Below are positions 34,376 through 44,730 of a stretch of 64,000 bases of DNA, in pieces. This DNA comes from Glebionis coronaria. Taxonomy: Eukaryota > Streptophyta > Magnoliopsida > Asterales > Asteraceae. The stretch is from positions 574,472,868 through 574,536,867 of the forward strand of contig CM046878.1 of NCBI GenBank assembly GCA_025667525.1, in the 5' to 3' direction. A model generated the notes under the pieces. It saw nothing but the letters and a program-made list of their open reading frames with translations. It did no database searches and was not told the DNA's origin. Both the position numbers and the translations under genes were made by a program. Every line of letters starts with the position of its first letter. Within the stretch, counting starts at the first letter, position 1.

Positions 34376-34840
34376 GGCGAGCAGGGGTGGCAGAGCATTT
34401 TGAAGCATTGAGCCGTGAGAGAGAGCATTTTAAAATTTATTACTTGTTTGGCAAAAGGGGCTGTGAGCTTTTTAATTTTTAGTAGTCGTTTGGCAATAGG
34501 AGCGGTGAGCATTTTGGGGCGGTGCTGTTTTCTCAAAAGGCTATTTTTTCAATGCTTGTTTTACGAAGCGATAACAAATGAGCGGTGAGCTATCACAGCT
34601 ACTACTCACAGCTACCTCTCACTGCTCACTGCTACTGCTCACAACTACTGCTCACTGCTATTGCTCACAGTTACTTCTCACACTAACTGCTCACAGCTAC
34701 TGCTCACAGCTACTGCTCACAGCTACTGCTCACAGCTACTGCTCACAGCTACTGCTCACAGCTACTGCTCACAGCTACTGCTCACAGCTACTGCTCACAG
34801 CTACTGCTCACAGCTACTGCTCGTGTTGACAAACACAACC
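34376..34840. mobile_element. PIF/Harbinger MITE inside the Mutator-like TIR, TSD TTA
   Basis: TTA at 34373-34375 and 34841-34843. Ends GGCTATGTTTGGCGAG and (reverse complement) GGTTGTGTTTGTCAAC. The right arm of the host element has the uninterrupted sequence AATTTAATCGCTAA, an internal empty-site control that proves the insertion. Confidence 0.85.
34600..34822. repeat. 13-bp minisatellite CAGCTACTGCTCA
   Basis: Around ten near-perfect head-to-tail units from about 34692, with degenerate units before that. The frames across it encode a 13-residue repeat and are not genes. Confidence 0.9.
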
Positions 34841-35424
34841 TTAATCGCTAAACTTTACCAATTAACTTTCAAATTTGTTCTGTTTTTACTAATATTAGCG
34901 TAAAATGATTGTATTACCCTTATCTTTGTTAACTTAATTACATATGGTGTCACGTTCACCATATCTCAGATCTTATAAATGCTAGAATGCCAAAAAAAAT
35001 CTGTTAATTAACTGGTAAAATAACATATTTGATGCTTTAAAACACAAAAATACCCCGGTTATTATTATTACTTTTATATTACATTATTATTATTATTATA
35101 TTATTATAAATATATACTAAAGCCAAAGCAATAGTTTCATTCTTAAAAAACTCAATCCACACAAGCAATAGTTTCATTCTTAAAAAACTCATTCCACACG
35201 TTTTACATCATATCTATCTCAAATTCATACGATATTATCCATGAAAATACAAAATCAAACCAAATAGTTTCTTATTCTTATATAACAATCACCTTTTTAT
35301 TTATCATATTGAATAAAAAACACAAAAATTATATCAATAAGAATGGTTTCTATTCTTATATAAGAATGGTCTAGCTTCTTCCTTTTTAATTTACACTACA
35401 ACAATCCAGCCCTTCCCCATCCGG

Positions 35425-35850
35425 GTTTTTCCCAACGACAGCGTGTCGCGGGGAAAACGACAAAATCAGTCTGACTGGGCAAACTTACTCGTAGAAATTT
35501 TGACCAAAAAATAAAGAAAAGTTTCCCCAGCGACATGTCGTTGGGGAAACGTCGCTGGGGAAACGTTGACTGAATTTTGACCAAACTATTTCACAAAAAT
35601 GCAAGCGGGAGATTAACCCGTCAAATTTTCCCCAACGACATGTCGCTGGGGAAACTTTCTTCCACGGACTAATCCAAGTGATTAGTGTTAATGTTTTGTT
35701 TATTCATGGCGCAAAGTTTTTCAAGCGACATGTCGCTGGGGAAACTTTCAGGATTCCCTCCAAATGTTTTTCCTTAACGCGCCTATTTAACAAAACGACG
35801 AACAAAAAGTTTCTCCAGCGACATGTCGCTGAGGAAACATTGACTGCAAT
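35425..35850. promoter_or_regulatory. Left subterminal palindrome array of the CACTA element
   Basis: Five copies of a 28-nt palindrome, half-site TTTCCCCAGCGACA followed by its reverse complement (near 35428, 35516, 35629, 35717, 35809), some with one or two changes. Subterminal repeats in CACTA elements are known binding sites for the TnpA protein; that role here is inference. Confidence 0.75.
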
Positions 35851-36237
35851 TTGACCAACAATTTTCACAAAAAGTGTAATGTTTATATAATATTTTAATA
35901 AATATAAAATATATATTAAAAATATAGTTATTAAAATTTAAAATAGTATATCTCTTTTTATGATAAAAAAAGTGAGATAAATGGTTAATTTTCCCGCTAA
36001 TGTTTTCCCGCCAATGTTTTCCCGCCAACATTTTGCCCGCCAAAAGTTAACATTCACTGATAATTGTTAACATTCATTGTTAATATTAATTAAAAATTGT
36101 TAACATTCATTGAGGCTTACAAACAAACACGCCTAAACCTAACTTTATTCTACACGGACACTTAAACACTCGCTTAATTAAACATGGATATTAAACCGAT
36201 AATAGAATCATAAACACGAAAATAGATACATCATAAA
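35851..36237. other. AT-rich spacer with TTTTCCCGCC repeats
   Basis: 35990-36050 has repeated TTTTCCCGCCAA(T/C)(G/A) blocks. AAAAAAGTGAG(A/G)(T/G)AAATGGTTAA at 35967-35990 recurs at 36810-36835, so direct repeats bracket the GRF gene region. Confidence 0.6.
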
Positions 36238-36697
36238 CTAGTTCAAACGAATGTTCCCCATGTCATCGTAAAGGTCGTGAAGTAGTGCAGCTGATTCCAT
36301 TGTGTGCCTATCGCAATTTTTGTACAACTCTACTGTACTCTCAAGTACCCTTATCATTCCAGTCAAGCGCACACAGTTTGCACACGTTGAAGAGCTTGGA
36401 GAAGAAATTGGAATTGTTGAAAGTTTGGGAGAAGAGCTTGGAGAAAATCTCATTGAAGGTCTCGAAGAAGAGCTTGGAGGAGAAAAGCTCATTAAACCTC
36501 CAAGAGAGTTGATTAGTAGTTGCACGCGTTCGTCTTTCCATAAAAAAATTGCATCCATATGAAACTGGACGTTGAACCCGTGAACGTGGACAAGCATAGT
36601 ACAGTCTACCAAAGGATTCAGTTTGCCACCATTTTTGAAGAACTACATCTCCATGTCCACACTTGCACGGAAAAGCTTCATGCTTCAACATCTTCAT
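36238..36697 (-). pseudogene. GRF-type zinc-finger gene carried in the CACTA element, +1 homopolymer shift
   Basis: The N-terminal frame (from 36697) reads CKCGHGDVVLQKWWQTESFG then GRLYYACPRS and YGCNFF, the zf-GRF pattern (paired Cys, Gly-Arg-x-Tyr, Cys, Cys-x-Phe-Phe). After the 7-base A/T run at 36542-36548 the natural continuation (FLWKDERVQLLINSL) is in another frame, which runs through a Ser/Pro-rich region to ILLHDLYDDMG-like C-terminus and a stop at 36238. Six bases in the run would give one ~150-residue protein. Plant GRF-finger proteins of this build exist as host genes, so it is likely captured; function unknown. The shift may be real or a base-calling error. Confidence 0.65.
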
Positions 36698-36721
36698 AAT
36701 AACAATGTGTTTGTGATAATA

Positions 36722-36760
36722 AGTGTGTGTGTGTGTGTGTGTGTGTGTTGTGTGTGTGAT
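36722..36760. repeat. TG dinucleotide microsatellite
   Basis: (TG)n upstream of the GRF gene start, in its presumed 5' region. Confidence 0.85.
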
Positions 36761-36862
36761 CTGCTGGTGGTTGTTATGATAACGAGTGTGTGTGGTTGTC
36801 CTTTTATGGTAAAAAAGTGAGGGAAATGGTTAACATTTTCCCGCCAGTGTTTTCCCTCCAAT

Positions 36863-38203
36863 GTTGAACCCTCAAATACATTGAACCTCTAATGATGAAC
36901 CCTATCTAATACGTTGAACCTCTAATGTTGAACCCTATCTAATACATTGAACCTCTAATGATGAACCCTATCTAATACATGGAACCTCTAATGATGAACC
37001 CTATCTAATACATTGAACCTCTAATGTTGAACCATATCTAATACATTGAACCTCTAATGTTGAACCCTATCTAATACATTGAACCTCTAATGTTGAACCC
37101 TATCTAATACATTGAACCTCTAATGTAAAATATACAATTAAGTTGAACCCTATCTAATACATTGAACCTCTAATGATGAACCGTTTCTAAGACGTTGAAC
37201 CTCTAATGTTGAACCTTATCTAATACATTGAACCTCTAATGTTGAACCCTATCTAATACATTGAACCTCTAATGTTAAACCCTATCTAATACATTGAACC
37301 TCTAATGTTGAACCCTATCTAATACATTGAACCTCTAATGATGAACCCTATCTAATACATTGAACCTCTAATGTTGAACCCTATCTAATACATTGAACCT
37401 CTAATGTTGAACCCTATCTAATACGTTGAACCTCTAATGTTGAACCCTATCTAATACATTGAACCTCTAACGTTGAACCCTATCTAATACATTGAACCTC
37501 TAATGTTGAATCCTATCTAATACATTAAACCTCTAATGTTGAACCTTATCTAATACATTGAACCTCTAATGATGAACCCTATCTAATACGTTGAACCTCT
37601 AATGTTGAACCCTATCTAATACATTGAACCTCTAATGATGAACCCTATCTAATACGTTGAACCTCTAATGATGAACCCTATCTAATACATTGAACCTCTA
37701 ATGTTGAACCCTATCTAATATATTGAACCTCTAATGTTGAACCCTATCTAATACATTGAACCTCTAATGTTGATCCCTATCTAATACATTGAACCTCTAA
37801 TGTAAAATATAAAATTATGTTGAACCCTATCTAATACATTGAACCTCTAATGATGAACCGTTTCTAATACGTTGAACCTCTAATGTTGAACCCTATCTAA
37901 TACATTGAACCTCTAATGTTGAACCATATCTAATACATTGGACCTCTAATGTTGAACCTTATCTAATACATTGAACCTCTAATGTTGAACCCTATCTAAT
38001 ACATTGAACCTCTAATGATGAACCCTATCTAATACATTGAACCTCTAATGTTGAACCCTATCTAATACATTGAACCTCTAATGATGAACCCTATCTAATA
38101 CATTGAACCTCTAATGTTGAACCCTATTTAATACATTGAACCTCTAATGTTGAACCCTATCTAATACATTGAACCTCTAATGTTGAACCCTATCTAATAC
38201 ATT
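36863..38203. repeat. 33-bp minisatellite, ~40 copies, with higher-order structure
   Basis: The unit alternates GAACCCTATCTAATACATT and GAACCTCTAATGTT with small variants (GATG, ACGTT). An interruption TGTAAAATATA(C/A)AATTA occurs at 37124 and again at 37801, each followed by the rare variant GAACCGTTTCTAA, so a block of about 677 bp has itself been duplicated. Not coding. Confidence 0.95.
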
Positions 38204-38370
38204 AAATAAATATATAAATTATATTTCTAACTCTGTTTTCAATGTGTTGTATTGTGTATATTTATTTAAATTCGTTTATTTATTTATATCATATAAATAA
38301 ATAAACGAATTTAAATAAATATATAAATTATATTTCTAACTCTATTTTCAATGTGTTGTATTTGATTGCA

Positions 38371-39421
38371 AAAAAATACGATCTCGCGCCGCACAGGAGC
38401 ACCCCTCGGTGGCCGAATATTTATGATACCATTAATGCCCAGTTACAAAAATCATACAACACCAGCAAGGCCAGTCTGAAGCTAGATTACTGTGTAAAAG
38501 ACCCCGAGACTGGAGAATACGATGTGGATCGAATTAGGCGGAACAGACCCGACGAGCACACAACTGAAGAGTGGGAGAAACAAATAGCGTTTTGGACTGA
38601 CGAAAATAACAAGAAGCGATCCTTAACAAACAGCCAAAATCGGTCCAAGGCGACACTTATCTCTCGATATGGTTCTCGGTCGATCCCTCGCACTCGACAG
38701 CTCATAGTAATTATTATTATTATTATTGATTTTACATTATTATTGTTTTTTTATTTTTTTTATTTTATTATTATTATTGTTTTTTATTTTTATTATCTTA
38801 TTATTATCATTATTGATTTTACATACATATTAATATTTCCGCATTTAATTAGATTGATCTTACTTACGTGTGTATGTACAGCAAAAGGCGTCCGAAACCC
38901 AACAGGAGCCTTCAGAGATCAACATGTTCTATCGTTTGCATACAAATTCAGATGGTGTATTTATAGATGAGCAGTCTCTCCAGTTGTATGTAAGTATTCT
39001 TTTTAAAACACACTTTAATGAATCATTGATTAATAATCTAGCAACCCGACTAATATATTTACTATCTTGTGTTATTGTCACCACATAGGATCAGATGAGG
39101 GAGCTAGAGGCGACGGGTGAGCACACCACTGCCGAGATCAACAGGATGGTGCGAGGAGGCAAGTTTCGCGGCCACCATCCTGGCGTGGGTATGGTATTGT
39201 CGGGATACGCCAGTACTACCTCGAGCTTTTCATCACCACCCCTTGAGACTCGTCGGGATCGGGATGTTGATTTCATGATGGGCCTGTTGAGAAACGACGG
39301 CAGGTATGGCGATCATTTTTTGAGATATGAGAGTGCTGGTGCCAGCGGGAGCGGGAGTCGCCCGGGTGATGATGTTGAGGATCGGGAGGGTGGCGAGGAT
39401 GGTGGCGATGACGCGAGCTAG
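38371..39421 (+). pseudogene. tnpA-like gene fragment, exons 3-5 (unit A)
   Basis: Exon 3 38371-38706, exon 4 38882-38989, exon 5 39089-39421, inferred from GT/AG sites and the match to 42881-43936. It encodes the plant En/Spm Transposase_24-like core (WPNIYDTINAQLQ, RPDEHTTEEWEKQI, NRSKATLISRYGSRS) and an acidic Gly/Glu/Asp-rich C-terminus. Exons 1-2 and a promoter are absent. The exon-3 acceptor has lost its G (TTGCAA versus TTGCAG in unit B). Here the codon that is a stop in unit B is intact (DVDRIRR). Confidence 0.8.
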
Positions 39422-39769
39422 TCGTGTCATATATGTGTTTGTTAGTATGGTACATAGTTTCTTTATGTTCATCTTGACTTGTTTCCCTATTATCCTAAAT
39501 TAGAACGCTTGTTTCCCTAGTATCCTTAACTATCCCGACTTATTCCTAGTATCCTTGACTAAATTAGAACGTTATATTATATTTTGGTCCAAGTTTGAAC
39601 TTATTCCGCGTTTGTGTTGATCTGTATTCCAAGTTTACTTTATATGTGTCTTTTGGTGAGCAAATACAGGTTTTTGTTACAGGTTTTGGTAGATTTTTTC
39701 CGGAAAAATTCTGGAAAAAATTTGGAAAACGCCTGCTGTGCAGGCAATTTAAAAAAAACCCTGTAGACT

Positions 39770-40690
39770 TTTCCCCAGCGACATGTCGCTGGGGAAACTT
39801 TGGTTATTCGTTGACAAGTCAAACGCAAAGCGTTGACAAGTCAAATGTATCGAGAGTTTCCACAGCGACATGTCGCTGGGGAAACTTGGGAAATCGTTGA
39901 CAAGTCAACGACGTCGCGTTGACAAGTCAAACATAAGGAAATAATCCCCAGCGACATGTCGCTTGGGATACTTTGTAATTAGCTAAAAAGATTTAGTTCA
40001 ACTTAATTTTTTTATTTAATAAGGATTTTCCCCAGCGACATGTCGATGGGGAAAACTTTGCCACCGTGGCAATCTATTCTTCCAGGAAAAGTTTGTGGGG
40101 CTCGCAAGTCGCTGGGGATACTTTTCTCATCGAGCGTACCCCAGCGAATTTCCCCCAGTGACATGTCTAAAATATATAACTATATATAACTTATTATTAT
40201 TAATAATTTAAAACTAAACTACATAAATGTTATATAAAAAAATATACAATTATATAAAACTTATTATTATCAATTATCTAAAAGTAAAATATACAATTAT
40301 ATAAAACGTATTATTATCAATCATTTAAATCTAAATTACATAAATATCATATATAAAAAATATACAATTATATAAAACTTATCATCTAAAAGTATATAAC
40401 ATAAATGGTTAAAAAAACTTTTCCCCAGCGACATATCCCTAGGGTAACATTTGTTTATTAATTTTAGAAATCCCTCAAAAAAATTTCATTAACGCGCTTG
40501 TTTCACAAAACGACAAAAATACAAGGTTCCCCAGCGACATGTCGCTGGGGAAAATTTCGTCAACTTCTAAGGTTTATTATACCAGCTGCGCAAAACGACA
40601 AATTCTAAGTTTTCCCCAGCGACATGTCGTTGGGGAAAATTTCGTCAAAAAGAAGGAAAGTTTCCCCAACGACATGTCGCTGGGGAAAAT
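39770..40690. promoter_or_regulatory. Internal palindrome arrays at the A/B junction of the CACTA composite
   Basis: Right-end array of unit A (near 39771, 39858, 39947, 40027; a half copy at 40160), then an AT-rich spacer with ~70-bp repeats (40165-40420), then the left-end array of unit B (near 40421 degenerate, 40527, 40612, 40658). The unit A array is cut off in the middle of a palindrome at 40165. Confidence 0.75.
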
Positions 40691-40719
40691 ATTGACCAGA
40701 TCTTATCCTTAGACGATTT

Positions 40720-41788
40720 ACATAAACTTCACTTATCTCCATTCTCATTCTCTCAACACAAACCTGCGTACAACCACACCACCAATCATCAATCATCACC
40801 ACCATTCACACCACCAATTATCATTCATCACCACTACCACCGTCATCTCCTCCATCCCCACCACATAACCCACCACGAATCATCACCACCATTCATCACC
40901 ACCAATCATCACCACCATTCACACCACCACCACAATGTCTTCACCACCACCACCGTCATCTCCAGCAATCCCCACCACATAACCCACCAAGAATCACCAC
41001 CAACATCGCCGCCAACACACCACCACCGAACGTCATCAACACCACCACCACATCACCCTCTTTTCTCTCTAATTGATAATTCTATTAACAAGTTTGTGGT
41101 GGTGGATTTACTTTTTCTGTTAATTAAAGGTATATTTTTCTTAATTGAGTTATTTATAATAATTAAAATTCGTTTTTATATAATTTAAATTAATTTTTAT
41201 ATAATTTCAGCGGGGTAGGCAGCGTAGGTAGCAGTAGTAGTAGGCAGCGTAGGTAGAGGTAGGCAGCGTAGGAAGCGGTAGGCGGCAGTAGGCAGCGTAG
41301 GTAGCGGTAGACGGCGCCAGGCAGCGGTAGGCAACTATAGCAACGACAAGTAGCGGGAAGGTATATTTTTTATAAAAAAATTTTGTTTGGTTTCCCCAGC
41401 GACATGTCGTTGGGGATTTAAAAATGTTATTTTCTTGTATTAAATTTAAATCCAAACACTCCTTATATATGATGCCTAACCGAAGAGAACACTTTATTTT
41501 GATACAAGCTGTTTTCCAACAGCTTATTCGTATAAGCTTATCAGAACAGCTTTTTCTGATAAGCTTATCAGAATAAGCTGTTTTCAAACAGCTTATTCCG
41601 CTAAGCTTATCGGGATAAGTTGCTTCAAACAGCTTATCCTGATAAGCTTATCAGGATAAGCTGTCTGAAAACAGTTTATTCGGATAAGCTTATCAGAATA
41701 AGCTGTTTGAAAATAATTTATCCCGATAAGCTTAGCGGAATAAGCTGTTTATAGATGCTGATGTTATGCTAATTGTACCTATATACAG
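40720..41788 (+). promoter_or_regulatory. 5' region of the unit B tnpA-like gene
   Basis: A CCACCACC/ATCATCACC-rich leader-like stretch (40735-41035), a possible leader intron from AAAG|GTATATTT (about 41127) to ATATACAG just before the ATG (41788), a GTAGGCAGC-type tandem repeat (41213-41345), one isolated palindrome (41394-41416), and a cluster of AAGCTT-centred hairpins (41510-41765). No TATA box could be fixed. Confidence 0.45.
41510..41765. repeat. Cluster of palindromes centred on AAGCTT
   Basis: About five hairpins of the form CAGCTTATCCTGATAAGCTT followed by the mirror half. Arms differ slightly (CTGAT, CGGAT, CGCTA), so each is self-complementary but not identical to its neighbours, a sign of compensating or independent change. 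Confidence 0.8.
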
Positions 41789-43936
41789 ATGACTGATGTT
41801 GCACGGGGACACGACGGGGCCGGTGGTGGCGAGGATCCTTCACGTCCACGTCCTCCATCATTCGGTTGCGAGGGTTGCTTCGACAACCGGGGTAAGAATT
41901 TCAGGATTATTGTAATACAAATTTGATACACATATTGAACTTGTTTGTCTTAACTTTTATGACTTTATCACTCACTTGATTTTGCAGGAAAAGGAAAGAA
42001 AAAGCCCAATTTGGGCGGGAGGAGAGCCGGCAGGCAGAATACCCGGGACAAGACCTGCTGCCTGAAATTACTAGATGCGGTGGCTGCGAATCACAACCGG
42101 CCGGTCGAGATCGACTTTGTAGCCGCTAGAGATAACCTTGTTACACCTGTCGGCCCCTACGTAGATCATTGGGGAAACTTATTCGGGTGTGTCGCTAGGG
42201 AAATATCTTTGTATCACCCTTCGTGGAGCAAGGTCCCCGAAGGGCACAAGGCGGCGGCCAGGACAGCTATTGGGGTAAGTTATCATTTTATATTTATTTA
42301 ATTATCGTGTTCATTTATTTAATTGTATATATTTATTTAAATTTGGCTTTTTATTTATATCATATAAATAAATAAACAAATTTAAATAAATATATAAATT
42401 ATATTGCTAACTCTGTTTTTAATGTGTTGTATTGTGTATATTTATTTAAATTTGTTTATTTATTTATATCATATAAATAAAAATAAACAAATTTAAATAA
42501 ATATATAAATTATATTTCTAACTCTGTTTTCAATGTGTTGTATTGTGTATATTTGTTTAAATTCATTTATTTATTTATATCATATAAATAAATAAACAAA
42601 TTTAAATAAATATATAAATTAAATTTTTAACTCTATTTTCAATGTGTTGTATTGTGTATATTTATTTAAAATCGTTTATTTATTTATATTATATAAATAA
42701 ATAAACAAATTTGAATAAATATATAAATTATATTTCTAACTCTGTTTTCAATGTGTTGTATTGTGTATATTTATTTAAATTCGTTTATTTATTTATATCA
42801 TATAAATAAATAAACAAATTTAAATAAATATATAAATTATAATTTTAACTCTGTTTTCAATGTGTTGTATTTGATTGCAGAAAAAATACGATCTCGCGCC
42901 GCACAGGAGCACCCCTCGGTGGCCGAATATTTATGATACCATTAATGCCCAGTTACAAAAATCATACAACACCAGCAAGGCCAGTCTGAAGCGAGATTAC
43001 TGTGTAAAAGACCCCGAGACTGGAGAATACGATGTGAATTGAATTAGGCGGAACAGACCCGACGAGCACACAGCTGAAGAGTGGGAGAACCAGATAGCGT
43101 TTTGGACTGATGAAAATAACAAGAAGCGATCCTTAACAAACAGCCAAAATCGGTCCAAGGCAACACTTATCTCCCGACATGGTTCTCGGTCGATCCCTCG
43201 CACTCGACAGCTCATGGTAATTATTATTATTATTATTATTATCGATTTTACATTATTATTGTTTTTTTTATTTTTTTATTTTATTATTATTATTGTTTTT
43301 TATTTTTATTATTTTATTATTATCATTATTGATTTACATACATATTATTATTGCCGCATTTAATTAGATTGATCTTACTTACATGTGTATGTACAACAAA
43401 AGGCGTCCGAAACCCAACAGGAGCCTTCAGAGATCGACATGTTCTATCGTTTCCATACAAATTCAGATGGTGTATTTATAGATGAGCAGTCTCTCCAGTT
43501 GTATGTAAGTATTCTTTTCAAAACACACTTTAATGAATTATTGATTAATAATCTAGCAACCTGACTAATATATTTACTATCTTGTGTTATTGGCACCACA
43601 CAGGATCAGATGAGGGAGCTAGAGGCGACGGGTGAGCACACCACTACCGAGATCAACAGGATGGTGCGAGGAGGCAAGTTTCGCGGCCACTATCCTGGCT
43701 TGGGTATCGTATTGCCGGGATACGCCAGTACTACCTCGAGCTTTTCGTCACCACCCCCTGAGACTCGTCGGGATCAGGTTGTTGATTTCATGATGGGCCT
43801 GCTGAGAAAGGACGGCAGGTATGGCGATCATTTTTCGAGATATGAGAGTGCTGGTGCCAGCGGGAGCGGGAGTCGCCCGGGTGATGATGCTGAGGATCGG
43901 GAGGGTGGCGAGGATGGTGGTGATGACGCGAGCTAG
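41789..43936 (+). pseudogene. tnpA-like transposase gene (Transposase_24 type), five exons, broken
   Basis: Exons: 41789-41891, 41988-42274, 42881-43216, 43397-43504, 43604-43936, all in phase. Residues 1-35 are Gly/Pro-rich; exon 2 carries RDKTCCLKLLDAVAANHNRP and the HWGNLFGCVAREISLYHPSW block; exon 3 has WPNIYDTINAQLQ and NRSKATLISRHGSRS, typical of plant En/Spm TnpA-side proteins that bind element ends; the C-terminus is acidic. Two lesions: TGA at 43040-43042 where unit A has CGA, and the exon-4 acceptor AG changed to AA at 43395-43396. Intron 2 holds a hairpin repeat array. The start is the first ATG after a 3' splice-like TATATACAG. Confidence 0.8.
42310..42870. repeat. Intronic ~110-bp tandem repeat, each unit a hairpin
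   Basis: Five units. Each has a ~68-nt palindrome with arm TATATTTATTTAAATTTGTT and centre ATATCATAT, followed by TTTCTAACTCTGTTTTCAAT. About 1.5 units precede exon 3 of unit A (38219-38360). Confidence 0.9.
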
Positions 43937-44269
43937 TCGTGTCATATATGTGTTTGTTAGTATGGTACATAGTTTCTTTATGTTCATCTTGACTTGCTTC
44001 CCTATTATCCTAAATTAGAACGCTTGTTTCCCTAGTATCCTTAACTATCCCGACTTATTCCTAGTATCCTTGACTAAATTAGAACGTTATATTATATTTT
44101 GGTGCAAGTTTGAACTTATTCCGCGTTTGTGTTGATTTGTATTCCAAGTTTACTTTATATGTGTCTTTTGGTGAGCAAATACAGGTTTTTGTTACAGGTT
44201 TTGGTAGATTTTTTTCGGAAAAAATATGAAAAACGCATGCTGTGCAGGCAATTTAAAAAAAAACTGCAC

Positions 44270-44730
44270 ACTTTTTCCCAACGACATGTCGCTGGGGAAA
44301 CTTTGGTTATTCGTTGACAAGTCAAACGCAAAAGCGTTGACAAGTCAAATGTATCGAGAGTTTCCCCAGCGACATGTCGCTGGGGAAACTTGGGAAATCG
44401 TTGACAAGTCAACGACGTCGCGTTGACAAGTCAAACATAAGGAAATAATCCCCAGTGACATGTCGCTGGGGATACTTTGTAATTAGCTAAAAAGATTAAG
44501 TTCAACTTAATTTTTTTTATTTAATAAGGATTTTCCCCAGCGACATGTCGCTGGGGAAAGTTTTGCCACCTTGGCAATCTATTCTTCCAGGAAAAGTCTG
44601 TGGGGCCCGCAAGTCGCTGGGGTAAGTCGTTGGGGATACTTTTCTCATCGAGCGTACCCCAACGAATTTCCCCCAGTGACATGTCGCTGGGGAAACGTAT
44701 CCCCATCAACATGTCGCTGGGGAAACGCCA
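44270..44730. promoter_or_regulatory. Right subterminal palindrome array of the CACTA element
   Basis: Palindromes near 44274, 44360, 44449, 44533, 44670 and 44699, with the interspersed direct repeat GTTGACAAGTCAA. Nearly identical in order and spacing to 39770-40165. Confidence 0.75.

Noticed and set aside
34578..34903. Two open frames of about 80 codons
   Set aside because: They translate a 13-bp minisatellite (13-residue period) within a MITE.
36863..38203. CRISPR-like regular repeat array
   Set aside because: The repeats are contiguous with no unique spacers, there are no cas genes, and the context is a plant transposon; it is a minisatellite.
39095..39472. Minus-strand frames opposite tnpA exon 5
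   Set aside because: Shadow frames of the GC-rich exon; both copies carry them at the same place.
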